DNA of 64,000 bases from Eubacterium_U album (lineage in GTDB: Bacteria > Bacillota > Clostridia > Lachnospirales > Lachnospiraceae): positions 124,001 to 188,000 of the forward strand of contig NZ_JAODBU010000007.1 of the NCBI RefSeq assembly GCF_025336545.1, read 5' to 3'. This document shows positions 8,442 to 17,507 of this stretch, in pieces (the first letter of the stretch is position 1; every line of letters starts with the position of its first letter). A program made the translations under genes and the position numbers. The notes below the pieces were generated by a model. That model ran no database searches. It saw nothing but the letters and a program-made list of their open reading frames with translations, and was not told the DNA's origin.

Positions 8442-8470
8442 TTGAATTTGGAGAAATAATTTGATATAGT
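8442..8470 (+). promoter_or_regulatory. Promoter for the 446-aa membrane protein
   Basis: TTGAAT (8442-8447), 17-base spacer, TATAGT (8465-8470). Confidence 0.5.
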
Positions 8471-8596
8471 TTAAGGAGGTTTTGTTTAAAATAATATAGA
8501 AATATTTAAATAAAATTATGTATTGGACAATGAGTATTGGAAAACGACAACAGGAAGTCGATAGAAATACAAAGATAATACAAGGAGCATTTAATA

Positions 8597-9937
8597 ATGG
8601 GCTTTAAAAGTAATGGAATAAATGATTTTGATATAGAAGCATTAAAAAGAGAACAGGAAGAAAAGAAGAGATTAGCTAAGCTTGAAGAAGAAAGAGCAGC
8701 AGCTGAGAAGAAAAGACTTGAAGAAGAAGCTTTAAAACAGCAGGAATTACAGAAGCAGGAAGAACAGGCAATTTCTAATGACACAGAAGTTGTTGAACTT
8801 CAGGATACACCTGACGGATTAACAATGATGGGTGAAGATGGCAATGAAATTTCAATAGATAAAGAACAGAATGGTAATCCGGTAGATGTATCAACAGATA
8901 TAACAGAAGATACAGTATCTGAATCACAGACATCAGATACAGTTATAAATGATACAGAAAGCGAAGATGAAATTAAGTCGGAAGAGGCTACGCTTGAAAC
9001 GTTAGATAATGCATATTTAGATGAAGTGATGAAACAGCAGCCGGAGGAAGAAGAACCTCAGGATGAAGTAAGTAGATTGTTAAAGCAGATTTATGCTGAT
9101 GAAGAAGCTGCCAAAAAGGCAAAGAAAGCCAAAGAGGAAAAAGAAGAAAAAGAAAAGAAACAAAAAGGAAAAAAGAAGAAAAAGAAAAAAAGTGCTAAGA
9201 ATAATAAACAAAAAGCCGGATATAGTCATTCAATATATGGAGAAAATGATGATGATGACTACGATGATGACGATAAAGGTATTAGCCGATTTATTCCTGT
9301 AATAGGAATTGTTGTGGTAGTTATAGCGGTAATTGCACTTATAGCAGTTGGAATTAACGCAACAAATTATAAGAAAAATGACGAACCTGAAACAACATCA
9401 TATGATCAGGCAAGCAATCCATTACAGGAAGATTCATATGAAGATATCTCTGATGTTGTAAAACTTTACTATCAGGCAAAGGCAGCAGGTGATGTTAATG
9501 CGTTAGCACAATATGTAGACAATATGGATGGTATTACTGAGGATAGCTTAGCAGAAGAATCATCTTATATAACAGGATATTCAGATATAACATGCTACAC
9601 AAAGAATGGATTATATGCTAACACATATGTAGTATTTGTAAGATATTCATTACAGATTAAGAATATTGCAACTCCTGCACCTGGAATCTCTATACTATAT
9701 GTAATCAGAGATGATGAAACGGGAAATATTTATATTCATAATGGAGTTACAGACAAAGAAGTTCTTGATTATATTAGTATGATTTCTCAGGATGATGATG
9801 TTGTAGCATTGTATACGGAAGTTAATAATTCATTAAATGATGCATTGAATGCAGATGGAGATTTAAAGAATTTCTACGATGCACTTGCAACTCAGAACAA
9901 TGCAAATCAGAGTACAAATGATGGAGCAGCTCAGTAG
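8597..9937 (+). CDS. Single-pass membrane protein with charged N-terminal coiled coil and poly-Lys tract
   Basis: 446 residues, not a named family to me. Residues about 12-65 form a Glu/Lys/Arg-rich coiled coil. About 70-150 is acidic and disordered. About 165-205 is a second charged helix ending in an almost pure lysine tract. An Asp-rich stretch (about 215-228) precedes one membrane helix (FIPVIGIVVVVIAVIALIAVGI, about 231-252). The C-terminal 190 residues carry a compact domain (DISDVVKLYYQAKAAGDVNAL, then YANTYVVFVRYSLQIKN) resembling the NTF2-like exported domains of Lachnospiraceae proteins. With no signal peptide and the basic side inside, the tail is extracytoplasmic (Nin-Cout). The ATG follows AAGGAG. 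The next gene, thiN, starts 45 bases on and may be co-transcribed. Confidence 0.75.
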   Translation: MGFKSNGINDFDIEALKREQEEKKRLAKLEEERAAAEKKRLEEEALKQQELQKQEEQAISNDTEVVELQDTPDGLTMMGEDGNEISIDKEQNGNPVDVSTDITEDTVSESQTSDTVINDTESEDEIKSEEATLETLDNAYLDEVMKQQPEEEEPQDEVSRLLKQIYADEEAAKKAKKAKEEKEEKEKKQKGKKKKKKKSAKNNKQKAGYSHSIYGENDDDDYDDDDKGISRFIPVIGIVVVVIAVIALIAVGINATNYKKNDEPETTSYDQASNPLQEDSYEDISDVVKLYYQAKAAGDVNALAQYVDNMDGITEDSLAEESSYITGYSDITCYTKNGLYANTYVVFVRYSLQIKNIATPAPGISILYVIRDDETGNIYIHNGVTDKEVLDYISMISQDDDVVALYTEVNNSLNDALNADGDLKNFYDALATQNNANQSTNDGAAQ

Positions 9938-9982
9938 CATTTGAAAATTAGAAACTTTAGAGATATATAAAGAGAGAACAAA

Positions 9983-10597
9983 ATGAATAATATATGCTAT
10001 ATAGTTGGTGCCGGAGATAATACCGGCACCAATTTTACAAAAAAAGAAAATGATTATGTAATAGCAGTGGATGGCGGATATAAGATTGTTAAAAAATTAG
10101 GAATTAGTCCTGATTTGACATTAGGAGATTTTGATTCATTAGGTTATGTTCCTGATGAATTAAATATAAAGACTTTTCAAGTAGAAAAAGATTATACAGA
10201 TACAATGATTGCCGTTATGGAAGCTATTAAGCTAGGATATACAGATATTAGAATTTACGGTGGTACAGGTGGAAGAGCTGACCATACATTTGCAAATATA
10301 CAGACTTTGCTTTATGGTGCAAAAAAAGGTGCAGATATGCGTATGGTAGATAGCGATAGAGTTTACAACGTAATAAATGATTCTAAAATCATATTAAAAA
10401 ATAGAATTTGCGTAAATCTGTCCATTTTTGCTTTAGGTGATAAAGCGGAAGGAGTTTCTATTTTAGGAGCAAAGTATGAACTTAAAGATGGAACTTTGAC
10501 AAATGATTATCCACTTGCAGTAAGCAATACATTTGTGGGAAATGATGTAAGTATTGAAGTGAAAAAAGGTGCACTTTTAATTATTTATGACCGTTAA
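9983..10597 (+). CDS. thiN: Thiamine diphosphokinase
   Basis: Transfers pyrophosphate from ATP to thiamine to give thiamine diphosphate. 204 residues, normal length. Motifs seen: AVDGGY near residue 29, LGDFDS near 47, KDYTDTMIAV and GGTGGRADHTFANI near 90-105 in the catalytic domain, then the beta-sandwich thiamine-binding domain (DSDRVYNV onward). The ATG is preceded by AGAGAGA. A hairpin with a T-run follows at 10634-10661. Confidence 0.95.
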   Translation: MNNICYIVGAGDNTGTNFTKKENDYVIAVDGGYKIVKKLGISPDLTLGDFDSLGYVPDELNIKTFQVEKDYTDTMIAVMEAIKLGYTDIRIYGGTGGRADHTFANIQTLLYGAKKGADMRMVDSDRVYNVINDSKIILKNRICVNLSIFALGDKAEGVSILGAKYELKDGTLTNDYPLAVSNTFVGNDVSIEVKKGALLIIYDR

Positions 10598-10633
10598 AAT
10601 ATTGGTGATAAGATAGATGTAGAAAAATGTAAA

Positions 10634-10661
10634 TAGCGTTGGGAATAATCCCGGCGTTTTT
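10634..10661 (+). terminator. Intrinsic terminator of thiN
   Basis: AGCGTTGGGA-ATAA-TCCCGGCGTTTTT: a short GC-rich stem followed by five T. It lies between thiN and the pseudouridine synthase, and overlaps a spurious upstream TTG start for the latter. Confidence 0.75.
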
Positions 10662-10680
10662 CATTATAAAGGAACATGAT

Positions 10681-11415
10681 ATGGATAATAAAAAGAAAGA
10701 AGTAAAAGACGAACACGAATTAATAAGGTTAAATAAATTTTTAAGTGATGCAGGAGTATGTTCAAGAAGAGAAGGGGACAGACTTATTGAAGCAGGTAAA
10801 GTAGTTGTTAATGGTAAAGTCGCATTAATGGGACAAAAAGTGACTATAAATGACGATATTGTTGTAAATGGACAAAGGGTTTCAAGAGAAGACGAAAGAA
10901 TACTTATAGCACTTAATAAGCCTGTTGGAATAGAATGTACAACAGATTTGAATAATAAAGATAATATTGTTGATTTTGTAAATTATTCAAAGCGAATTTA
11001 TCCTGTGGGACGTTTGGATAAAAATTCACAGGGATTAATATTAATGACAAATGACGGCTCGTTAGTTAATAGCATTTTAAAAGCGTCTAATGGACATGAA
11101 AAAGAATATCACGTGTGGACAGATAAGCAGATAACAGATGAATTCGTTGAAAAGATGAGTAGTGGAGTTGAAATATTAGATACGGTTACAAGACCTTGTA
11201 AAGTAGTCAGATTAAAGAAAAATATGTTTTCAATAGTTCTTACACAAGGGCTTAACAGACAGATTAGAAGAATGTGTGAGGCATTAGGTTATAGGGTTGT
11301 AAAATTAAAGCGCATCCGTATAATGAACATCGAGTTAGGAAATCTTCCAATTGGAAGTTATAGAGATGTGACAAAAGAAGAATTTGAAACAATGGCAGAA
11401 AGTTTTAGAAAATAA
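10681..11415 (+). CDS. rluF: Pseudouridine synthase, RluF-like
   Basis: Isomerises specific uridines in 23S rRNA. 244 residues from the chosen ATG at 10681, which has AAAGGAAC 9 bases upstream; a longer TTG start at 10639 would begin inside a terminator hairpin and is rejected. An N-terminal S4 RNA-binding domain (RLNKFLSDAGVCSRREGDRLI) is followed by the catalytic domain with GRLDKNSQGLILMTNDG, where the Asp is the catalytic nucleophile, and LNRQIRRMCEALGYRV. GRLDKNSQGL fits the RluF subgroup rather than RluB (GRLDVNTSGL). Close upstream of ligA (31 bases), probably one transcript. Confidence 0.9.
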   Translation: MDNKKKEVKDEHELIRLNKFLSDAGVCSRREGDRLIEAGKVVVNGKVALMGQKVTINDDIVVNGQRVSREDERILIALNKPVGIECTTDLNNKDNIVDFVNYSKRIYPVGRLDKNSQGLILMTNDGSLVNSILKASNGHEKEYHVWTDKQITDEFVEKMSSGVEILDTVTRPCKVVRLKKNMFSIVLTQGLNRQIRRMCEALGYRVVKLKRIRIMNIELGNLPIGSYRDVTKEEFETMAESFRK

Positions 11416-11446
11416 AAATTATAAATAATTTTGAAAGGTAAATAAA

Positions 11447-13399
11447 ATGGCGCAGTTAGATAGAATAAAGGAGTTAGTTGAGCTTTTAAACGAAGCTTCA
11501 AAGGCATATTATCAGGAGAGCAGAGAAATTATGCCTAATATTGAATATGACAGGTTATACGATGAATTAGTAGAACTTGAAAAGGAAACAGGCATTGTAT
11601 TGGCAAATAGCCCTACTGTAAATGTAGGTTACGAGGTTATTAGTGAATTACAAAAAGAAACACATGAAAGTCCTATGTTATCTCTTGATAAGACAAAGGA
11701 TGTAGCAACACTTGCTTCATTTGCAGGAGAAAGAAAAGCACTTTTGTCATGGAAACTAGATGGACTTACTGTAGTTTTAACATACAATAACGGAACTCTT
11801 GAAAAGGCAGTTACAAGAGGAAATGGTATTGTAGGAGAAGTAATTACAAATAATGCTAAAACATTTAAAAATATTCCAATTAATATTTCATATAAGGGAC
11901 AGCTTGTGCTAAGAGGAGAAGCGGTAATTAAGTATTCGGATTTTAAAAAAATAAATGCCACAATAGAGGATGCGGATGCAAAATATAAAAATCCCAGAAA
12001 TTTATGCTCGGGCTCAGTACGTCAGCTTAACAATGAGATAACTGCAAAAAGAAATGTAAACTTTTTTGCATTTGCCCTGATTAGTGCTCCGGGAGTAGAT
12101 TTTGGAAATTCTATGGCAAATCAGATGAAATGGCTTGAAGAACAGGGATTTCAGGTTGTAGAACATAAAGAGGTAACTGAAGCAAATATGCAGCAGGCTG
12201 TAGAATATTTTGCAGAAAAAATAAAGACATTTGATGTTCCATCAGATGGACTTGTATTAATGTATGATGATTTAGCTTATGGAGCATCTCTTGGCTCGAC
12301 AGCAAAATTTCCTAGAAATGGAATAGCATTCAAATGGGCAGATGAGCAGGCCGAAACAAAATTAAAATACATTGAATGGAGTGCAAGCAGAACAGGTCTT
12401 ATAAATCCTGTGGCTGTGTTTGAACCTGTTGAACTTGAAGGGACAACTGTTAGCAGGGCAAGTGTTCATAATGTAAGTATTATGGAAGAACTTGAACTTG
12501 GTGTGGGTGATAGTATTTTAGTTTATAAAGCAAATATGATTATCCCGCAGATTGCAGAAAATCTTACAAAAAGTGGAAATGTAGAAATTCCTGACAAATG
12601 TCCTGTATGTATGGGCAATACAATAATAAAGAATGAAAACGGAATTAAGACTTTGTATTGTGACAATCCTAAATGCCCTGCAAAACATGTTAAGGCATTT
12701 TCTCATTTTGTATCAAGAGATGCAATGAATATAGAAGGACTATCAGAAGAAACTTTGGAAAAATTTATAGATGAAGGTTATATTAAAGAATTTGCTGACA
12801 TTTTCCACTTAGACAGATTTAAAGAGGAAATAGTAAATAAAAAAGGATTTGGTGAAAAATCATATAATAATATAACAGCAGCAGTTGAAAAATCCAGAAG
12901 AGTAACTCTTCCTTCGTTTATCTATAGTCTTGGAATTGCTAATATAGGAATTTCAAATGCAAAGATGATTTGTAAGCAGTTAGATTCTATCGACAAAATC
13001 AGAAATGCAACAGTTGAAGAACTTGTGGCTATTGATAGAGTTGGAGAGATTATGGCAAAGAAGTTTGTTGAATATTTTGCAGATGAAGAAAACAATAGAA
13101 AGCTTAATAATTTATTATTAGAGGTTGAACTTTATATTGAGCAAAGCAATGATGAACAGGTACTTGAAGGAAAAACGTTTGTTATAACAGGAACTGTAAA
13201 TGAATTTGCAAATAGAAATGAACTTAAAAAGTTTATTGAAGATAGAGGGGGAAAAGTAACAGGTAGTGTTACAGGAAAGACAAATTATTTGATTAATAAT
13301 GATATAAATTCAAATTCATCAAAAAATAAAAAGGCAAAGGAACTTGGTGTTGAAATAATAGATGAACAGGGATTTATGAAATTAGTGGCACAGAATTAA
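11447..13399 (+). CDS. ligA: NAD-dependent DNA ligase LigA
   Basis: Seals nicks during replication and repair using NAD+. 650 residues, slightly short for the family (about 670). Order of parts: the N-terminal Ia domain for NMN binding (AYYQESREIMPNIEYDRLYDEL), the adenylation domain with the active-site lysine K103 in KLDG, the OB fold, a four-Cys zinc finger (CPVC then CDNPKCPAK, about 385-415), helix-hairpin-helix repeats and a C-terminal BRCT domain (LEGKTFVITGTVNEF to the end). The ATG follows GAAAGG. Ends with a terminator at 13511-13570. Confidence 0.97.
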   Translation: MAQLDRIKELVELLNEASKAYYQESREIMPNIEYDRLYDELVELEKETGIVLANSPTVNVGYEVISELQKETHESPMLSLDKTKDVATLASFAGERKALLSWKLDGLTVVLTYNNGTLEKAVTRGNGIVGEVITNNAKTFKNIPINISYKGQLVLRGEAVIKYSDFKKINATIEDADAKYKNPRNLCSGSVRQLNNEITAKRNVNFFAFALISAPGVDFGNSMANQMKWLEEQGFQVVEHKEVTEANMQQAVEYFAEKIKTFDVPSDGLVLMYDDLAYGASLGSTAKFPRNGIAFKWADEQAETKLKYIEWSASRTGLINPVAVFEPVELEGTTVSRASVHNVSIMEELELGVGDSILVYKANMIIPQIAENLTKSGNVEIPDKCPVCMGNTIIKNENGIKTLYCDNPKCPAKHVKAFSHFVSRDAMNIEGLSEETLEKFIDEGYIKEFADIFHLDRFKEEIVNKKGFGEKSYNNITAAVEKSRRVTLPSFIYSLGIANIGISNAKMICKQLDSIDKIRNATVEELVAIDRVGEIMAKKFVEYFADEENNRKLNNLLLEVELYIEQSNDEQVLEGKTFVITGTVNEFANRNELKKFIEDRGGKVTGSVTGKTNYLINNDINSNSSKNKKAKELGVEIIDEQGFMKLVAQN

Positions 13400-13510
13400 T
13401 TCTAAAGGGATTTTATGATTGGGTAGGATTGTGGGAGTGTATGGCACGGAACAATCCGTAGGCATCAAAGTTGAGGCTTTTGACTTCAATCTCATTTTAT
13501 AAAAATATAA

Positions 13511-13570
13511 AGCAACAGAAAATTGGAAAAGTTAAACAAAAAACTTTTTTAATTTCCTGTTGCTTTTTTG
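13511..13570 (+). terminator. Terminator downstream of ligA
   Basis: AGCAACAGAAAATT (13511-13524) pairs, with one mismatch, with AATTTCCTGTTGCT (13551-13564), followed by TTTTTT. Located about 110 bases after ligA; the stretch between shows nothing recognisable. Confidence 0.75.
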
Positions 13571-13662
13571 ATTATAAGTGTTATAATGATTTGGTAATTT
13601 GAAAATAAAGTTATAATACATATAACTAAAAGGTAATAACTTAATGTGAGAAGGAGAAAAAA

Positions 13663-14643
13663 ATGAGAAAAAAGGTTATAGCATTAGCTATGATAGCTGC
13701 AATGGTAGTATCATTAACAGCTTGTGGAGGAAAGAACAACGATAAGCAGGGAAAGGATAGTACTGAATCTTTAAAAGTTGCATATCAGTCAGGAATTGCA
13801 TATGCACCAATTTTAGTAATGAAGGATCAGAAACTTATTGAAAAGAATTATGATGGAAATGTTGATATTGATTGGCAGTTGCTTTCGGGTGGAGCAGCAA
13901 TCAGCGAAGGATTAACTTCTAATACAGTTGATGTAGGAGCAATAGGAACAGGAGTTGCAATTACAGGGGCTAAAGCAGGAGCACCCTATAAGATTTTTGC
14001 AGGAATGTCATCACAGCCTTATAGAATATCAACAAATAAAGAAGAAATTAAGACTTTAAAGGATATAACAAAGGAAGACCAGATAGCAATTACAGGAATA
14101 AATAGCCAGCCACATATAGTTTTGGCAATGGCAGCTAAGGCTTATCTTGGAGATGCTCATGCATTGGATGCTAACCTTGTAGCACAGCCAAATGCAGACG
14201 GATATACATCATTAGTAAGTGGTGCAGTTCAGTGTCACATGATAATGTCACCGTATTGCTTTATGGAACAAAACAAAGAGGGAATTGATCAGATTGAGGT
14301 TGATGAAAGTGTATGGCCTGTAGGAGATACAACTATTGTAGGTGTTGCAACAGAAAAATTAAAAGAAGAAAGACCAAAGTTATATGAAGCAGTTTGTAAG
14401 GCAATGGATGAAGCAATTGAATTTATAAATGATAATCCTGAAAAAACAGCAGATATTTTAAAAGATTATTACGATGCATCGCAGGAAGAAATTGTATCTT
14501 GGTTAACTGATGATGCGTCAGTATTTTCAACAAAGCTTCAGGGCGTTATGAAGTTATCTGACTTTATGGTAGAAGAAGATTTCCTCGATAAAGGACCTGA
14601 AAGCATAAGTGAAATAGCATTTGATAATGTGGAAGGAAATTAA
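13663..14643 (+). CDS. ABC importer substrate-binding lipoprotein 1 (NMT1/SsuA-type)
   Basis: 326 residues. A lipoprotein signal (KKVIALAMIAAMVVSLTACGG, Cys about 21) is followed by an NMT1/THI5-like periplasmic-binding fold, the group that serves aliphatic sulfonate, taurine, nitrate and thiamine-precursor transporters. Conserved marks include VAYQSGIAYAPILVM at the start of lobe 1, SNTVDVGAIGTG and GYTSLVSGAVQCHM. The ligand cannot be read from sequence. Roughly two-thirds identical by eye to the next gene, hence a tandem duplicate. It presumably feeds the permease and ATPase at 15936-17479. AGAAGGAG precedes the ATG. Confidence 0.9.
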   Translation: MRKKVIALAMIAAMVVSLTACGGKNNDKQGKDSTESLKVAYQSGIAYAPILVMKDQKLIEKNYDGNVDIDWQLLSGGAAISEGLTSNTVDVGAIGTGVAITGAKAGAPYKIFAGMSSQPYRISTNKEEIKTLKDITKEDQIAITGINSQPHIVLAMAAKAYLGDAHALDANLVAQPNADGYTSLVSGAVQCHMIMSPYCFMEQNKEGIDQIEVDESVWPVGDTTIVGVATEKLKEERPKLYEAVCKAMDEAIEFINDNPEKTADILKDYYDASQEEIVSWLTDDASVFSTKLQGVMKLSDFMVEEDFLDKGPESISEIAFDNVEGN

Positions 14644-14785
14644 ATTGTTTAAATAACAAAGTTGAATAAGACTAGCCTGTTTAAATATTTTAGCTTGTTA
14701 TTAAAAATAGTTGAAAAATCAAAAATAAGTAACACAAAAGAGAAAATTAAACATTTTACAAAATGAAACATAAAGGAGCATGGAA

Positions 14786-15772
14786 ATGAAGAAAAAAATT
14801 GTGGCATTGATTATGTCAATGATATTGGCAGTAACATTTACAGCGTGTGGAAGCAGTTCAGACAATACAGAAAGTAAGAAAGATAACGGTAAAGAAAAAA
14901 TCACAATAGCATATCAGTCAAGTATTGCATACGCACCGATACTGGTAATGATGAATCAAAAACTTATTGAGAAACATTATGACGGAGAAGTGAATATTGA
15001 CTGGCAGATGCTTGCAAATGGTGCAGCTATTAATGAAGGTTTAACATCAGGCTCAGTTGATATTGGTTGCATGGGAGCAGCTCCTGCGATTACAGGTATT
15101 AAAGCAGGAATTCCGGGAAAGATTTTTGCGGGAATTTCATCACAGCCATATGGTATTTTAACAAATCAGGATGATATAAATTCATTAAAAGATATTACAG
15201 CTCAGGATCAGATAGCAATTACAGGATTGAACAGTCATCCACATATTTTGTTAGCAATGGCGGCTAAGGCATATCTTGGAGATGCACATGCACTAGACGG
15301 AAAACTTACGGTTTTATCAAATGCAGATGGATATACATCATTATTAAGTGGTGCAGTCCAATGTCACATGGTAATTTCTCCATATAATTTTATGGAAGAA
15401 GCAGCGGATAATGTTCATAAAATTAAAATAGGTGAAGATGTATGGCCTAATGGAAATACATTTATTGTAGGTGTTGCTTCAAATAAGTTAAAAGAAAATA
15501 AACCTGAATTATATCAGGCAGTTTGTGATGCAATGGAAGAAGCAATGGAATACATTAATGAAAATCCACAGGAAACAGCTGAAATATTGTCAGATGGATA
15601 TGATGCAACAGCAGATGAAATTCTTTCATGGATGAATGATCCGGCTTCAAGTTATACAACACAACTTCAGGGAATTATGGATTTAGCAGACTTTATGGTA
15701 GAAGCAGGATTTCTTGAAAATGGTCCAAAAGATATAAGTGAAATTGCATTTGACAATGTAAAAGGAAATTAA
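14786..15772 (+). CDS. ABC importer substrate-binding lipoprotein 2, tandem paralogue
   Basis: 328 residues. Same architecture as the preceding gene: signal peptide ending in FTACGS, then a NMT1/SsuA-type binding fold with IAYQSSIAYAPILVM, SGSVDIGCMGAAPAI and GYTSLLSGAVQCHM. The ATG at 14786 is preferred because AAAGGAG (14772-14778) would be only one base from the ATG at 14780. Differences from copy 1 lie mainly in the ligand-facing loops (GTGVAIT versus AAPAIT), so the two may differ in specificity. A hairpin terminator follows before the permease. Confidence 0.9.
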   Translation: MKKKIVALIMSMILAVTFTACGSSSDNTESKKDNGKEKITIAYQSSIAYAPILVMMNQKLIEKHYDGEVNIDWQMLANGAAINEGLTSGSVDIGCMGAAPAITGIKAGIPGKIFAGISSQPYGILTNQDDINSLKDITAQDQIAITGLNSHPHILLAMAAKAYLGDAHALDGKLTVLSNADGYTSLLSGAVQCHMVISPYNFMEEAADNVHKIKIGEDVWPNGNTFIVGVASNKLKENKPELYQAVCDAMEEAMEYINENPQETAEILSDGYDATADEILSWMNDPASSYTTQLQGIMDLADFMVEAGFLENGPKDISEIAFDNVKGN

Positions 15773-15825
15773 TATTAATAAAAGAAACTAATAATGAGTA
15801 GAAAAATTTAGTAACCATATAAATA

Positions 15826-15868
15826 AAAATACTGCTAAGTGGTGTGAATACGACTTAGTAGTATTTTT
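15826..15868 (+). terminator. Hairpin terminator between receptor genes and permease
   Basis: AAAATACTGCTAAGT (15826-15840) pairs with ACTTAGTAGTATTTTT (15853-15868). A 15-base stem ending in T-run. Probably partial, giving more receptor than permease mRNA. Confidence 0.75.
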
Positions 15869-15935
15869 GTGTGAATAAATGGGAAAACCGTATATGGATA
15901 AAAGCATAAGAAAGTAGAAAGGAACAGGAAAAACA

Positions 15936-16721
15936 GTGAAGAAAAATACAAAGAGATTAATTGCACAGTTAGTATTTATAGTTGCAGTTTTTACAGTGTG
16001 GGAATTGTATTACTATAACGTGATTGAACCAAGTGGTAAGACACTTTTATTCCCTGAACTTAGAAGTGTGGGTAAAGCATTTATGAATGCGTTTACGGTA
16101 AATGGGTTTGGAGCCATGGTTGCACATTCAATGCAGCTTATGTTAAAAGGTCTTTTAATAGGTGTAATATTGGCACTTATTTTTTCAAGTTTAGCAGTTG
16201 TAAGTGATACATTTTATGCTATTTACAATATGATTGTATCAATGTTTGACCTGATTCCGGGTATTGCGTTGACACCAATTGCAATTCTTTGGTTAGGAAT
16301 TGGAGATGCATCAATTATATTTATCGTAATTCATTCAGTTGTATGGCCGATGTCAAGAAGTATTATAGATGGCTTTAATGCAGTTCCTAAATTATATTTG
16401 GAAGTAGGAGAAAACATTGGACTTAGTCCTGTAAGATTAGTATTTGGTGTATTTTTGCCGGCAGCTCTTTCGAGGATTTTCTCGGGTATAAAAATGGGAT
16501 GGGCAAGAGCATGGAGAGGTTTAATAAGTGCAGAAATGCTTTTTGGAAGTGGCGGTTCAAAAGGAATTGGTTACTACATTACAGATAGAAGAACAAATAT
16601 GGATATTGCCGGAGTATTTGCAACAATTTTAGTTATCATTTTAATTGGTTTAGTTGTTGAATACGGAGTATTTAGAACTATTGAGAATCACACATTTAAG
16701 AAATGGGGGATGTCAAGATAA
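15936..16721 (+). CDS. ABC importer permease (SsuC/TauC/ThiX type)
   Basis: 261 residues, GTG start preceded by AGGAACAGG. About six membrane helices. The BPD_transp_1 coupling loop is seen as LPAALSRIFSGIKMGWARAWRGLISAEMLFG near residues 175-205 (EAA-type loop). This subfamily pairs with NMT1-type binding proteins. Its stop codon overlaps the ATPase start codon by one base (TAATG), so the two are translationally coupled. Confidence 0.92.
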   Translation: MKKNTKRLIAQLVFIVAVFTVWELYYYNVIEPSGKTLLFPELRSVGKAFMNAFTVNGFGAMVAHSMQLMLKGLLIGVILALIFSSLAVVSDTFYAIYNMIVSMFDLIPGIALTPIAILWLGIGDASIIFIVIHSVVWPMSRSIIDGFNAVPKLYLEVGENIGLSPVRLVFGVFLPAALSRIFSGIKMGWARAWRGLISAEMLFGSGGSKGIGYYITDRRTNMDIAGVFATILVIILIGLVVEYGVFRTIENHTFKKWGMSR

Positions 16722-17479
16722 TGGATAAGAATATTTTAAAAATCAGAAATTTGGTAAAACAGTACGATAATTCACAAAATGTAATTTTAAAAGGAATTGA
16801 TTTAGATTTAAATGAAGAGGATTTCTTATGTATATTAGGACCGTCAGGATGCGGAAAATCAACAATGATTAGATGCATAGCGGGATTTGAAGGATACGAA
16901 GGAACGATTGAAGTTAGCGGAGAAAAAGTTACAAAACCGGGACCTGACAGAATTATGGTTTTTCAGGATTTTAATCAGTTATTTCCGTGGAAAACAGTTT
17001 TAGGAAATATAACATACCCACTTAAAGTAGGTGGAATGAAGGATAAGGAAGAAAGAAAAAAGAGAGCTGAAAAGTATTTAGATAAAGTTAATTTGTTACA
17101 GTATAAAGACTATTATCCACACCAGTTAAGTGGTGGTATGAAACAGCGTGTAGCAATTGCAAAAGGACTTGCGTTAGGTTCTAAGATTATATTAATGGAT
17201 GAACCATTTGCAAGCTTAGATGCCATGACAAGAAATAAAATGCAGTCGGAATTACTTCATATTAAAGAAAAGGAAAAAATGACTGTAATTTTTATCACAC
17301 ATAATATTCAGGAGGCAATTTCTCTTGGAAACAAAATTATGGTTATGTCTAAAAATGGAACAATTAAGGAAAAAATGGATAATCCGATTTCTAAACCTGT
17401 AACACCTGCAAGCGAAGGATACGGAGAATTGTGGGAGCATTTGAATAATGCATTAACAGAGGAAAATAAAGAAAAATGA
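16721..17479 (+). CDS. ABC importer ATPase (SsuB/TauB type)
   Basis: 252 residues from the ATG at 16721, which overlaps the permease stop; an in-frame ATG at 16703 has no RBS. Walker A GPSGCGKST (K46), Q-loop VFQDFNQLFPW, signature LSGGM, Walker B IILMDEPFASLD and switch His in ITHNIQEA are all present. The Q-loop sequence is typical of taurine/sulfonate/nitrate-family ATPases. Energises uptake with the 15936 permease; the adenylating ligase starts 28 bases later. Confidence 0.94.
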   Translation: MDKNILKIRNLVKQYDNSQNVILKGIDLDLNEEDFLCILGPSGCGKSTMIRCIAGFEGYEGTIEVSGEKVTKPGPDRIMVFQDFNQLFPWKTVLGNITYPLKVGGMKDKEERKKRAEKYLDKVNLLQYKDYYPHQLSGGMKQRVAIAKGLALGSKIILMDEPFASLDAMTRNKMQSELLHIKEKEKMTVIFITHNIQEAISLGNKIMVMSKNGTIKEKMDNPISKPVTPASEGYGELWEHLNNALTEENKEK

Positions 17480-17507
17480 TCAGAATCAATATGAGGAGAA
17501 AGCAATA

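Noticed and set aside
9093..9302. 69-codon lysine-rich ORF inside the membrane-protein gene
   Set aside because: A frame-shifted shadow of the poly-Lys/Asp-rich segment of the 446-residue gene.
10639..10680. Longer N-terminus of the pseudouridine synthase from a TTG start
   Set aside because: It would start inside the thiN terminator hairpin and has no RBS; the ATG at 10681 has one.
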